NCBI RefSeq assembly: GCF_900537115.1
Contig: NZ_UNRG01000001.1
Span: 947,766-1,011,765, forward strand
Direction of reading: 5' to 3'
Origin: Arthrobacter sp. Alg241-R88
GTDB lineage: Bacteria; Actinomycetota; Actinomycetes; Actinomycetales; Micrococcaceae
DNA length: 64,000 nt
Part shown: one piece after another, positions 53,363 through 61,831 of the stretch
Layout of the letters: each line of letters begins with the position of its first letter
Position numbering within the stretch: position 1 is the first letter of the stretch
Position numbers and translations under genes: made by a program
Notes under the pieces: model-generated
Told to the model about the DNA's origin: nothing
The model's input: the letters and a program-made list of their open reading frames with translations, nothing else
Databases searched by the model: none

Positions 53363-54907
53363 GTGGCCCTCGGAAGAACGTACTCCATCGCTTTGGTGGG
53401 CCTGAACGGCTACATCGTGGAGGTTGAGGCCGACATCGGCCAGACCCTGCCCGCATTTGTGCTCCTCGGACTGCCGGACGCCTCCTTGAACGAAGCCAAG
53501 GAGCGCATCCGGTCTGCCGCGAAGAATTCCGGAATCCCACTCAGCCGCCGGAAGATCACAGCAAACCTCATTCCTGCCTCACTCCCCAAGCGCGGGTCAG
53601 GCTTCGACCTGGCAGTCACCATGGCCGTCCTCCGCGCCGCAAACGACATCAAACCCACCGGCAATACGGTCTTCATCGCCGAACTGGGGCTGGACGGCAG
53701 GCTGCGCCCGGTCCGCGGCATTCTTCCGGCCGTTATGGCGTCTGTACAAGCCGGCTATCCGGACATCGTCGTGGCGCAGGCGAACCTGGCGGAAGCTGCG
53801 CTGGTGCCCGGCGCGAACGTCAGGGGATACCGCACCCTTGCCCGGCTCGCTTTGGACTCGGGGGCGGACCCGCAGGAACTGGCACTGGACTTCGAACCGG
53901 AAGACTCTGAACACCCGTGCGATGGCCCGGAGGACGCAGGGGTCTACCCGGACATGGCGGATGTCTCCGGTCAGGGCGATGCCCGGCGGGCCCTCGAAGT
54001 GGCCGCCGCCGGAGCCCACCACCTGCTCCTCACGGGTCCACCGGGCGCAGGCAAAACAATGCTCGCAGAGCGCCTTCCCGGGCTGTTGCCGGACCTCGCG
54101 GACCACGAGGCCATGGAAGTCACCGCCATCCACTCGCTCTGCGGGCTGCCTTCGTCTTCGGTCCAACTGCTGCGGCGGCCGCCCTTTGAAAGCCCGCACC
54201 ACTCCGCGACGGCGGCAGCCATCATCGGAGGCGGCTCGGGCCTTCCCCGGCCCGGCGCCGCGTCCCGTGCCCACCGGGGCGTCCTGTTCCTGGACGAGGC
54301 GCCGGAGTACGAGCGCCGGGTGCTTGATGCCCTGCGCCAGCCGTTGGAGAGCGGCGAGCTGGTGATCCACCGCTCTGCAGGGACAGCTGCCTATCCTGCC
54401 CGTTTCCAGCTCGTCCTTGCGGCCAACCCGTGCCCGTGCGGCAAGGCGTCCGGCAAAGGGCTGGACTGTACTTGCACGCCCATGATGCGCAGACGCTATC
54501 TGGCGAGAATGTCCGGGCCGCTCCTGGACCGCGTGGATATCCAGTTGCAGGTGGAACGGGTTTCGCTGGCCGAGTTTGGTCAGGGGGGTGCGGAGGAGGA
54601 CACCGCTTCCGTCGCCGCCCGGGTCCGGAATGCACGCGGGCGGCAGCTTGAACGGTTGGCGCCCTTGGGCCTGGAAACGAACTCGCAGGTACCGGGCCGC
54701 GTGCTGCGCGGAGAGCTTCGGCTGCCTCCTGTCGCCACCCGCATCCTCGACCATTCCCTGGAGCGGGGTGTCCTTACGGCCCGTGGCTACGACCGCGTCC
54801 TGCGCTTGGCGTGGACGTTGGCAGACCTCGGGCACCGGGAAAAACCCGACATGAACGATATTGGGCAGGCATTGGGCCTGCGGCAGGCAGCGGCGGTCGC
54901 GGCATGA
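53363..54907 (+). CDS. comM: YifB/ComM family Mg-chelatase-like AAA+ ATPase
   Basis: This 514-residue protein has an N-terminal Lon-protease-like/ComM domain (ALVGLNGYIVEVEADIG, LLGLPDASLNEAKERIRSA) and an AAA+ module with Walker A LLTGPPGAGKTML (near 222-234) and Walker B GVLFLDEAPEY. A C-terminal helical lid follows. ComM promotes branch migration during natural transformation in Gram-negative bacteria; here the neighbour dprA points to DNA uptake or recombination. The GTG directly follows yraN. Confidence 0.92.
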   Translation: MALGRTYSIALVGLNGYIVEVEADIGQTLPAFVLLGLPDASLNEAKERIRSAAKNSGIPLSRRKITANLIPASLPKRGSGFDLAVTMAVLRAANDIKPTGNTVFIAELGLDGRLRPVRGILPAVMASVQAGYPDIVVAQANLAEAALVPGANVRGYRTLARLALDSGADPQELALDFEPEDSEHPCDGPEDAGVYPDMADVSGQGDARRALEVAAAGAHHLLLTGPPGAGKTMLAERLPGLLPDLADHEAMEVTAIHSLCGLPSSSVQLLRRPPFESPHHSATAAAIIGGGSGLPRPGAASRAHRGVLFLDEAPEYERRVLDALRQPLESGELVIHRSAGTAAYPARFQLVLAANPCPCGKASGKGLDCTCTPMMRRRYLARMSGPLLDRVDIQLQVERVSLAEFGQGGAEEDTASVAARVRNARGRQLERLAPLGLETNSQVPGRVLRGELRLPPVATRILDHSLERGVLTARGYDRVLRLAWTLADLGHREKPDMNDIGQALGLRQAAAVAA

Positions 54908-56103
54908 ATGGGAAGGCAGTGGACGAAGAAAGGCTTTCCCGTGCCGCCCTTGCCCGGCTCATGGAGCCCCAGGATGCTGCAGGCCTGGCCCTCGTGCAGG
55001 TGTGTGGCGCAGTGGACGCCCTTCGGATAGCCACCGGCCGGGCCGCTGCCGGGCCTGCGCTGGAGCAGGAGGTCACCGCACTGCTCGCGGACAATGGTTC
55101 CGCCACCAGCTGGGCCGGAATGACGGCATCCCTACAACGGTGGCAGCCCCGTATTCCAGACCTCGCTCCTGAGCGGGACCTCGCCACGATGGCGCGGCTC
55201 GGCGGCAGGCTGATTATCCCGTCGGACGAGCTGTGGCCTGCGCAACTGGCCGACCTTGGTATCCAGGAACCGATCTGCCTGTGGTGGCGGGGACAGGAGC
55301 AACCACTTCCCGGCGCAGACAAATGCATCGCACTGGTCGGGTCCCGGGACAGCACGAGCTATGGCGCCTCGGTGACCGGGGATATTGCATATTCGTTGGC
55401 GCAGCGCGGCCTGACCGTTGTCTCCGGCGGTGCCTACGGCATCGACGCGCACGCCCACCGCGCCGCGCTGGCGGGTGGGACCAGCGCCGTGCCCACCATT
55501 GCTGTGATGGCCGGCGGAGTAGACCGCTTCTACCCATCCGGCAATGAGGATCTCCTCCGCGCTGTCTGTAACCAGGGAGCGGTGATCGCTGAGGTTCCAC
55601 CCGGGTCGGCACCTACCCGTTACCGCTTCCTTCAACGAAACCGCCTTATCGCAGCCCTGTCCGCTGTGACGGTGGTGGTGGAGGCCAGGTGGCGGTCCGG
55701 GGCGCTGAACACTGCCCACCACGCCGAAACGCTCGGCCGTGCTGTCGGGGCTGTTCCCGGTTCCGTGCACAGTGCCAACTCGGCCGGATGCCACCGCCTG
55801 CTCCGGGACGGCGGTGCTGTCTGCGTTACCGACGCCGCGGAGATTGTGGAGCTCGCAGCACCAAGTGGAGCCGGGCTGCCGCAGCCCCGCCAGGCCGGAG
55901 CCGAAGTCCAGGACGGGCTGACCCTCGAAGACCTCATCCTCCTCGATGCACTGCCGCTGCGCTCCACCACCTCGGTCGAGAAACTATGCTCCGTCGCCGG
56001 CCTGAGCCAGGAATCCGTCCGCGCGGGACTCGGCCGGCTCGGCTTGCTCGGGCTGGCGGTATCCGAAAGAGGCGGCTGGAAAAGGGGAAAGGCAACCGCC
56101 TGA
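54904..56103 (+). CDS. dprA: DNA-processing protein DprA
   Basis: This 399-residue DprA loads RecA on incoming single-stranded DNA. An N-terminal helical domain is followed by the Rossmann core (IALVGSRDSTSYG, VVSGGAYGIDAHAHRAAL) and a C-terminal winged-helix region (VEKLCSVAGLSQESVRAGLGRL). The ATG at 54904 overlaps the comM stop by four bases; longer in-frame starts lie inside comM. Together with yraN and comM it forms a competence-type cluster. Confidence 0.94.
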   Translation: MNGKAVDEERLSRAALARLMEPQDAAGLALVQVCGAVDALRIATGRAAAGPALEQEVTALLADNGSATSWAGMTASLQRWQPRIPDLAPERDLATMARLGGRLIIPSDELWPAQLADLGIQEPICLWWRGQEQPLPGADKCIALVGSRDSTSYGASVTGDIAYSLAQRGLTVVSGGAYGIDAHAHRAALAGGTSAVPTIAVMAGGVDRFYPSGNEDLLRAVCNQGAVIAEVPPGSAPTRYRFLQRNRLIAALSAVTVVVEARWRSGALNTAHHAETLGRAVGAVPGSVHSANSAGCHRLLRDGGAVCVTDAAEIVELAAPSGAGLPQPRQAGAEVQDGLTLEDLILLDALPLRSTTSVEKLCSVAGLSQESVRAGLGRLGLLGLAVSERGGWKRGKATA

Positions 56104-56198
56104 CAGGGGATGCATAACCGGAAGCAGGACTCACACTGGCAGGTGTGCCGTGCCGTGTCAGTCCGTTGAACAGCGGCCTCACCTGAGACAGTAGGAGG

Positions 56199-57125
56199 GT
56201 GGAAAACAAGGATTTGCCGCAGCAGCTGAGCCAGGCATTAGTGGCCTTCTCGGGCTACCTGGCGGGGGAGCGCGCCGTATCGGCGCACACTCTGCGTGCA
56301 TACCTTGGGGACTTGCGCAGCTTCCTGGCCCACGCCGCTTCCGAAGGTGCGGCCCGGTTGGAGGACCTTGAGCTGGGAACCCTCCGGCGCTGGTTGGGAA
56401 CGCAAAGCCAGGCCGGTGTCGCGCGCTCCACCCTTGCCCGGCGGGCCGCCACCGTCCGTGCCTTCACTGCATGGGCCCTGAGGGAAGAGCGCACCACCTC
56501 GGACCCGGCGTTGCGGCTCAAGGCTCCCAAGCGTGAACGCCACCTGCCGGGGGTCCTGCAGGCACAACAACTGACGCGGCTGCTGGCCGGCCTCGAAGAA
56601 GCCGCTGCTGGCGGCGAACCGCTGCCTGTCCGGAACCGGGCCGTCGTCGAACTGCTCTACGCCACCGGAATCCGCGTCGGCGAGCTGGCAGGGCTTGACA
56701 TCGATGACCTTGATCCCGACCGGCGCACGCTGCGCGTCATCGGAAAAGGCAATAAGGAACGCACGGTCCCCTACGGCGTTCCGGCGGCCGTGGCACTGGA
56801 CGACTGGCTGCGGCGCGGCCGGCCGCTGCTCGCCAGGGACAACAGCGGTCCGGCCCTTTTTCTGGGCTCCCGGGGCGGCCGAGTGGACCAGCGGCGGGTC
56901 CGGGAGGTGGTCAGCGGACTCCTCGAGGCCCTGGGGGACACCTCCGCGTCGGGCCCGCACGCCCTCCGCCACTCGGCAGCAACACATCTCTTGGACGGCG
57001 GGGCAGATCTGCGTGCCGTACAGGAAATCCTTGGCCACAGCAGCCTCGCAACCACCCAGATCTACACGCATGTCTCGGTGGACCGGCTGCGGAAAAGCTA
57101 CCAGCAGGCACATCCCAGGGCGTGA
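56199..57125 (+). CDS. xerC: Tyrosine recombinase XerC
   Basis: This 308-residue site-specific recombinase resolves chromosome dimers at dif with XerD. A SAM-like N-terminal domain spans residues 1-95. The catalytic domain has R in YATGIRVGELAGL, K in RVIGKGNKERTVPYG, HALRHSAATHLLD, GHSSLATTQIYTH (H and nucleophile Y). The GTG at 56199 abuts TAGGAGG, so a TTG five codons later could be the real start. It stands alone after dprA. Confidence 0.93.
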   Translation: MENKDLPQQLSQALVAFSGYLAGERAVSAHTLRAYLGDLRSFLAHAASEGAARLEDLELGTLRRWLGTQSQAGVARSTLARRAATVRAFTAWALREERTTSDPALRLKAPKRERHLPGVLQAQQLTRLLAGLEEAAAGGEPLPVRNRAVVELLYATGIRVGELAGLDIDDLDPDRRTLRVIGKGNKERTVPYGVPAAVALDDWLRRGRPLLARDNSGPALFLGSRGGRVDQRRVREVVSGLLEALGDTSASGPHALRHSAATHLLDGGADLRAVQEILGHSSLATTQIYTHVSVDRLRKSYQQAHPRA

Positions 57126-57190
57126 CCGCGAATAGCCGCAGGGCGCGAACGCAACCGCTAATCGCACTGGCGTAATTACGCGGCGTACGG

Positions 57191-57196
57191 CACAAT
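57191..57196 (+). promoter_or_regulatory. Putative -10 box of DUF3145
   Basis: CACAAT lies inside GGCACAATAA, a decamer also found before rpsP. Transcription would start near 57203, directly at the 5' strand of the structured leader. The -35 region (around TGGCGT, 57167-57172) is weak. Confidence 0.45.
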
Positions 57197-57204
57197 AAGA
57201 GTCA

Positions 57205-57268
57205 CGTCCGGCAACTTTCAAGTCCCGCTTGAAGCTCCTTGCTTCCTGCGGACCAGCAAGTCCGGACG
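57205..57268 (+). ncRNA. Candidate three-way-junction leader RNA of DUF3145
   Basis: P1 pairs CGTCCGG (57205-57211) with CCGGACG (57262-57268). Inside are P2, TTCAAG/CTTGAA (57217-57222 with 57228-57233), and P3, CTTGCT/AGCAAG (57238-57243 with 57255-57260), whose loop adds TCC/GGA. All helices are perfect and the junctions short. It begins where the predicted transcript begins. Downstream a 25-codon upstream ORF (57292-57369) ends 16 bp before DUF3145. I recognise no known riboswitch in it. Confidence 0.5.
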
Positions 57269-57385
57269 CTGCTTAATCTGAACAACTGAATATGTGGCAA
57301 GGAGTTGCACCGCAGAACAGCGCACAGCAGTTCCATCCAGGCAGAGGTCGTTGGGGAAGACGTACCTAGAGCTATGGAGGATGGA

Positions 57386-57889
57386 ATGTCTGTTGCAATG
57401 ACCCGCGGTGTGCTGTTTGTTCACTCAGCCCCAACTGCTTTGTGCCCTCACGTTGAGTGGGCCATCGGCTCCGTCGTGGATAAGCGGACGGATCTTGAGT
57501 GGACCCCTCAGCCTGCTGCACCCGGAATGTTCCGGGCCGAGCTTTCGTGGACGGGTGCGCCTGGAACGGGCGCCCAGTTGGCGTCCGCGCTGCGCGGCTG
57601 GGCCCACCTCCGCTATGAGGTCACCGAGGAACCCAGCCAGGGTGTTGACGGCGGTCGCTGGTCGCACACGCCCGAACTGGGGATCTTCCATGCCGTCACC
57701 GATGTCCACGGCAACATCATGGTCTCTGAAGACAGAATCCGTTACGCGTACGAGTCGGGCGCAGGCGACCCCGCCGCCGTGTACCACGAGTTGTCCCTGG
57801 CGCTCGGCGAGGCCTGGGACGAGGAGCTTGAACCTTTCCGTCACGCTGCCGAGGGCGCTCCCGTCCGCTGGCTGCACCAGGTGGGCTGA
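57386..57889 (+). CDS. DUF3145 family protein
   Basis: This 167-residue actinobacterial protein contains GVLFVHSAPTALCPHVEWAIG near the start and WSHTPELGIFHAVTDVHGN, both typical of DUF3145. It is soluble with no membrane segment; function is unknown. GGAGG lies five bases before the ATG at 57386. A leader of about 180 nt with a three-way junction and a short upstream ORF precedes it. The gene is next to the fatty-acid cluster in actinobacteria. Confidence 0.9.
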   Translation: MSVAMTRGVLFVHSAPTALCPHVEWAIGSVVDKRTDLEWTPQPAAPGMFRAELSWTGAPGTGAQLASALRGWAHLRYEVTEEPSQGVDGGRWSHTPELGIFHAVTDVHGNIMVSEDRIRYAYESGAGDPAAVYHELSLALGEAWDEELEPFRHAAEGAPVRWLHQVG

Positions 57890-57960
57890 CCGCTTAGCCC
57901 ACTGCCGTCGTCGTCCGTCCTGCAGGGGAGGGGCGACACAGGAACCAATCTCCATAGCAA

Positions 57961-57996
57961 AAGAGGAGGCCCCGCCAGCCGGCGGGGCCTCCTCTT
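57961..57996. terminator. Bidirectional terminator between DUF3145 and fabF
   Basis: A 16-bp stem (57961-57976 with 57981-57996) with a 4-nt loop separates the convergent genes. On the minus strand CTTTTGCT follows, on the plus strand CTTGTATG, so it probably ends both transcripts. Confidence 0.8.
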
Positions 57997-58025
57997 GTAT
58001 GCGGGTGGCAAAACCCGGGAAACAA

Positions 58026-59261
58026 CTAAACGCTGCGCACAGCCACCACGGCGTTGTGTCCGCCGAAGCCGAACGAGTTGCTCAGGGCCACGATGTTGCC
58101 GGCCGGCAGGTCCCGGGCGGAGGTGACCACGTCGAGCGGGATCTCCGGATCCTGGTTCTCGAGGTTGATCGTGACCGGCGCCTTCCGGTCGTACACGGCC
58201 AGCACCGTGAGCACAGCCTCGACGGCCCCGGAGGCGCCCAGGAGGTGGCCCATCTGGGACTTCGTGGCGGAAACCGCAACGTTGTCGATGTGGTTGCCGA
58301 GTGCGGCGCGGAGTGCGGTGTACTCAGGCTTGTCTCCGACGGGGGTGGACGTGGCGTGGGCGTTGACGTGGACCACGTCCTCGGCCTGGATGCGGCCGTC
58401 GAACATGGCCGCCTTCAGTGCGCGGGTAGCGCCCAGGCCTTCCGGGTCCGGGGCAGTGATGTGGTAGGCGTCCGCCGTCACGGAGGTGCCGGCCAGTTCA
58501 CCGTAAATCCGGGCACCGCGGGCCAGGGCGTGTTCCTCGGCTTCGAGGACCAGCGCACCGGCTCCTTCACCCATCACAAAGCCGTCGCGGCCGAGATCGT
58601 ACGGGCGGGAGGCGCCCTGCGGGTCGTCATTGCGGCGCGACAGGGCCTGCATGGAGGCGAACGCCGCCAGGGGCATGGGGTGGATGGCTGCTTCGGCGCC
58701 GCCGCACATCACAACGTCTGCCTTGCCCGAGCGGATCAGGTCCAGGCCCAGGTGCAGGGCTTCGGTGCCGGAGGCGCAGGCGGAAACCGGAGTGTGGGCA
58801 CCGGCGCGCGCGCCGAGGTCCAGGCTCACGGCCGCGGCAACCCCGTTGGGCATCAGCATGGGAACGGTCATGGGGAGGACACGGCGTGGGCCCTTTTCCT
58901 TCAGCGTGTCCCACGCATCCAGCAGGGTCCAGACTCCGCCGATGCCGGTGGCGAAGGCAACAGCCAGCCGGTCCTTGTCGAACTCGGTGATGCCGGAGTC
59001 GGCCCAGGCCTCACGGGCGGCGATGACGCCGAACTGTGTGGAAGGGTCCATCCGCTTGGCCTCTACGCGGCTGAGCACGTCAGCGGCGGGGGTGCTGCAC
59101 CGGGCAGCGAAGTGGACGGGAAGCTCGTACTTGGCAACCCAGTCGTCCTCCAAAGTGCGGGCACCGGAGACCCCCTTGAGCGCGTTGTTCCACATCGTGG
59201 GTACATCGCCGCCAATGGGCGTGGTGGCACCCAGACCGGTAATGACTACTTTGCGTGTCAT
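58026..59261 (-). CDS. fabF: Beta-ketoacyl-ACP synthase II
   Basis: This 411-residue condensing enzyme elongates acyl-ACP with malonyl-ACP. The catalytic Cys162 is in VSACASGTEALHLG. The catalytic histidines are in NAHATSTPVGD and KSQMGHLLGASGAVEA, and the C-terminal GFGGHNA loop is present. The ATG at 59261 is chosen over far-upstream in-frame starts that would enter the intergenic terminator. It is last in fabD-fabH-acpP-fabF, separated from acpP by 169 bp and an intrinsic terminator. Confidence 0.95.
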   Translation of the reverse strand: MTRKVVITGLGATTPIGGDVPTMWNNALKGVSGARTLEDDWVAKYELPVHFAARCSTPAADVLSRVEAKRMDPSTQFGVIAAREAWADSGITEFDKDRLAVAFATGIGGVWTLLDAWDTLKEKGPRRVLPMTVPMLMPNGVAAAVSLDLGARAGAHTPVSACASGTEALHLGLDLIRSGKADVVMCGGAEAAIHPMPLAAFASMQALSRRNDDPQGASRPYDLGRDGFVMGEGAGALVLEAEEHALARGARIYGELAGTSVTADAYHITAPDPEGLGATRALKAAMFDGRIQAEDVVHVNAHATSTPVGDKPEYTALRAALGNHIDNVAVSATKSQMGHLLGASGAVEAVLTVLAVYDRKAPVTINLENQDPEIPLDVVTSARDLPAGNIVALSNSFGFGGHNAVVAVRSV

Positions 59262-59356
59262 GGGATCACTCTCTGTCGGTGGGAATCCGGCCCCGGCTTT
59301 TCCGGAGGGTCCCGCGTATTGATGGTCGGCATCCTTCATCAGGAGAAAGGTGCCGG

Positions 59357-59404
59357 AAAAATGCGGCGGGCTGCCGGTCCGGTCGTCCCGGACCGGCAGC
59401 CCGC
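59357..59404 (-). terminator. Intrinsic terminator between acpP and fabF
   Basis: A perfect 17-bp stem (59366-59382 with 59388-59404) with a 5-nt loop. Read on the minus strand it is followed by ATTTTTCC. This is a canonical terminator inside the fab cluster, 26 bp after the acpP stop, so fabF is transcribed by read-through or its own promoter. Confidence 0.88.
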
Positions 59405-59430
59405 CATGCCGATAAACGGCGAAGCGTTGA

Positions 59431-59676
59431 CTAGGCCTGTGCTCCGGCAATGAAGCTGACGGCGTCACCGACAGTCTTGAGGTTCTTGACCTCTTCGTCC
59501 GGGATGCGCACGCCGAACTTTTCTTCGGCGTTGACCACGATGGTCATCATGGAGATGGAGTCGATGTCCAGGTCCTCGGTGAAGGACTTGTCCAGCTCGA
59601 CGGCCTCGGGGGCCAGGCCGGTTTCTTCGTTGACGATTTCAGCCAGTCCGGCCAGGATCTCTTCGTTGCTAGCCAT
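59431..59676 (-). CDS. acpP: Acyl carrier protein
   Basis: This 81-residue acidic four-helix carrier has Ser40 in EDLDIDSISMMTIV as the phosphopantetheine site; Ile replaces the usual Leu after the Ser. AAAAGGAG lies five bases before the ATG. It carries intermediates for FabH, FabF and FabD encoded alongside. An efficient ribosome site and a terminator right after it suggest expression higher than fabF. Confidence 0.95.
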   Translation of the reverse strand: MASNEEILAGLAEIVNEETGLAPEAVELDKSFTEDLDIDSISMMTIVVNAEEKFGVRIPDEEVKNLKTVGDAVSFIAGAQA

Positions 59677-59755
59677 TGATGGCTCCTTTTCTTGAATTGC
59701 CGGCAGGGCTGCCGGAAATGGTTCAGGACGCGGTTGCGGCCTGTTGGGGGCGTTT

Positions 59756-60817
59756 CTAGGGAAGGACAACTACCTGGGCGCCGAAGACCAGCCCGGCGCC
59801 GAAGCCGATCTGGAGGGCCAGCCCGCCGCTGAGCTCCGGCTTTTCCGACAGCAGGCGGTGGGTGGCCAACGGGATGGACGCTGCAGAGGTGTTCCCTGCA
59901 TCGGCGATGTCCCGTGCCACTGTAACCGTCTCGGGCAGCTTGAGCTTCTTGACCATCTCGTCGATGATGCGCATGTTTGCCTGGTGGGGGATAAAAGCCA
60001 CGAGGTCTTCGGCCTGTACGCCGGCGGCTTCGAGGGCCTGCTGGGCCACCTTCGCCATTTCCCATACGGCCCAGCGGAATACTGTCTGGCCGTCCTGCCG
60101 CAGGGTGGGGTAGAGCTCCTGGGCTTCTTCGAGCAAGGCAAGGTCCCCGGTGGAGTCTGACTGCCGGGCGGCCATGCCAAGGTCGCGGACATCGAGCATG
60201 GAGCGGGTCATCCCGATGGCATCCCACTTGCTGCCGTCGGATCCCCAGACTGAGGGTGCGATTCCGGGAGTTTCGGAGGGGCCGATGACGACGGCGCCGG
60301 CGCCGTCCCCGAGCAGGAAGGAGATGGTGCGTTCCCGGTTGTCGATGACGTCGGAGAGCTTCTCTGCGCCAACCACCAGGACGTACTTAGCGGTACCTGA
60401 ACGGACGAGGGCGTCGCCCTGGGCGATCCCGTAGCAGTAGCCGGCGCAGGCTGCGGAGATGTCAAAGGCAGGTGCAGGCGTGGCGCCGATGCGGTCAGCC
60501 AGGCTGGCGGCGGCCGACGGCGTCGCGTAGGGGTGCGTGACCGTGGAGACAATGACAGCACCGAGGTCCGACGCTTCAATCCCGGCCTTTTCCATGGCTT
60601 CGCGGGCAGCACCCTCGGCCATATCGATCACGCTGACATCAGCTGCGGCGCGGTGGCGGGTCACGATTCCGGTCCGCTGGCGGATCCATTCATCCGAGGA
60701 ATCGATCCACTGGCAGACGTCCTCGTTGGTGACGATGACGTCCGGCCGGTATGCGCCGATTCCGAGGATCCGCGTGTGTTCCTGAATGGGTGCCTGTTTC
60801 AGCGTGGGAACGCTCAT
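59756..60817 (-). CDS. fabH: Beta-ketoacyl-ACP synthase III
   Basis: This 353-residue enzyme starts fatty-acid synthesis by condensing acyl-CoA (branched primers in this group) with malonyl-ACP. The triad is Cys124 in SAACAGYCYG, His in FIPHQANMRI and Asn in DAGNTSAASIP. The start overlaps the fabD stop by four bases. A branched-chain primer preference is inferred from actinobacterial lipids and not shown here. Confidence 0.95.
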   Translation of the reverse strand: MSVPTLKQAPIQEHTRILGIGAYRPDVIVTNEDVCQWIDSSDEWIRQRTGIVTRHRAAADVSVIDMAEGAAREAMEKAGIEASDLGAVIVSTVTHPYATPSAAASLADRIGATPAPAFDISAACAGYCYGIAQGDALVRSGTAKYVLVVGAEKLSDVIDNRERTISFLLGDGAGAVVIGPSETPGIAPSVWGSDGSKWDAIGMTRSMLDVRDLGMAARQSDSTGDLALLEEAQELYPTLRQDGQTVFRWAVWEMAKVAQQALEAAGVQAEDLVAFIPHQANMRIIDEMVKKLKLPETVTVARDIADAGNTSAASIPLATHRLLSEKPELSGGLALQIGFGAGLVFGAQVVVLP

Positions 60818-61743
60818 GCGTTGCCCTCCAGTTCTGCGAAGAGCGCCAGGGCGGCGGAAAGGTCATCGGGGGTCTTGACCGCAACGGTCTTGACGCCGGG
60901 CATGCCGCGCTTGGCGAGGCCTGCAAGGGTCCCGGCAGGAGCAAGTTCGATGACGCCGGTGACACCGCGCTGGACCATGTTTTCCATGCACAGATCCCAG
61001 CGGACCGGGCGCGAGACCTGGGCGATCAGGCTGTCGACGGCGGCAGGGCCGTCGGTGACTTCCCCGCCGTCGTAATTGGACAGCAGGGGCACCTTCGGTG
61101 CCTGCGGCTTCAACGCCGGCTCCAGCGTCTTCAGGGCGCTGACCGCGGGTGACATGTGGCTGGTGTGGAACGCGCCGGCCACCTTCAGCGGGATGACGCG
61201 CGCCTTCGCGGGCGGGTTGTCGGCAAGGGCCTTCAGCTGTTCAAAGGTTCCTGCAGCCACGGTCTGGCCTGCACCGTTGACGTTTGCAGGGGTGGCGCCG
61301 GCTGCTTCGATGGCGGCCAGCACCTCGGCCGGATCGCCGCCCACGACGGCGCTCATGCCGGTAGGCGTGACGGACGCGGCCGCAGCCATGCTGTTGGCAC
61401 GCTCGCGGACGAAGGTCATGGCTTCCTGCTCCGTCAGGACGCCGGCAAGGGCGGAAGCAGTGATTTCCCCTACGGAATGGCCGGCGAGAAGTACCGGCAG
61501 GGAGCTGAGCTCGACGTCGAAGAGGGAAGCCGCGGCTACCAGCCCGGCTGCAACAATCAGGGGCTGCGCCACGGCAGTGTCCTTGATGGTTTCTTCGTCG
61601 GAGGTGGTCCCATGGGCGATCAGGTCAATGCCTGCGATGTCGCTCAGGGAGGCCAGTTGGCCTGCCACCGGGGGCAGTTCAAGCCAGGGGGCCAGAAAAC
61701 CCGGGGTTTGTGAGCCCTGTCCAGGGCAGACTATTGCAAGCAC
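60814..61743 (-). CDS. fabD: Malonyl-CoA:ACP transacylase
   Basis: This 309-residue enzyme loads malonate onto AcpP. The N-terminus IVCPGQGSQTPGF and nucleophile Ser90 in LLAGHSVGEITASAL are typical; the partner His is in GAFHTSHMSPA. The GTG start has GGAAAG about nine bases upstream. It is first in the cluster, 88 bp after fasR, with an inverted repeat in the gap. Confidence 0.95.
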   Translation of the reverse strand: MLAIVCPGQGSQTPGFLAPWLELPPVAGQLASLSDIAGIDLIAHGTTSDEETIKDTAVAQPLIVAAGLVAAASLFDVELSSLPVLLAGHSVGEITASALAGVLTEQEAMTFVRERANSMAAAASVTPTGMSAVVGGDPAEVLAAIEAAGATPANVNGAGQTVAAGTFEQLKALADNPPAKARVIPLKVAGAFHTSHMSPAVSALKTLEPALKPQAPKVPLLSNYDGGEVTDGPAAVDSLIAQVSRPVRWDLCMENMVQRGVTGVIELAPAGTLAGLAKRGMPGVKTVAVKTPDDLSAALALFAELEGNA

Positions 61744-61809
61744 GTAACCAGCTTTCCAAATTACTGTGTGATCCAGCGGTGTTTGTCCGCACCAAGCTCA
61801 CGGGGTCAG

Positions 61810-61828
61810 GTTGTAGGAAGTCTACAAC
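61810..61828. promoter_or_regulatory. Inverted repeat, candidate FasR operator upstream of fabD
   Basis: GTTGTAG-N5-CTACAAC is a perfect 7-bp inverted repeat, 67-85 bp upstream of the fabD start and just after the fasR stop. FasR activates the fabDHPF operon in Streptomyces from this region. CTACAA half-sites also occur near 63124, before fasR itself. Binding is an inference. Confidence 0.55.
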
Positions 61829-61831
61829 GCC

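Noticed and set aside
57292..57369. 25-codon ORF upstream of DUF3145 as an independent small gene
   Set aside because: No ribosome-binding site precedes it and length is within chance; it is kept only as part of the leader description.
57408..59453. A 681-codon plus-strand open frame opposite fabF
   Set aside because: It runs antisense through fabF, whose motifs are complete, and through two strong terminators; long antisense frames are expected at this GC content.
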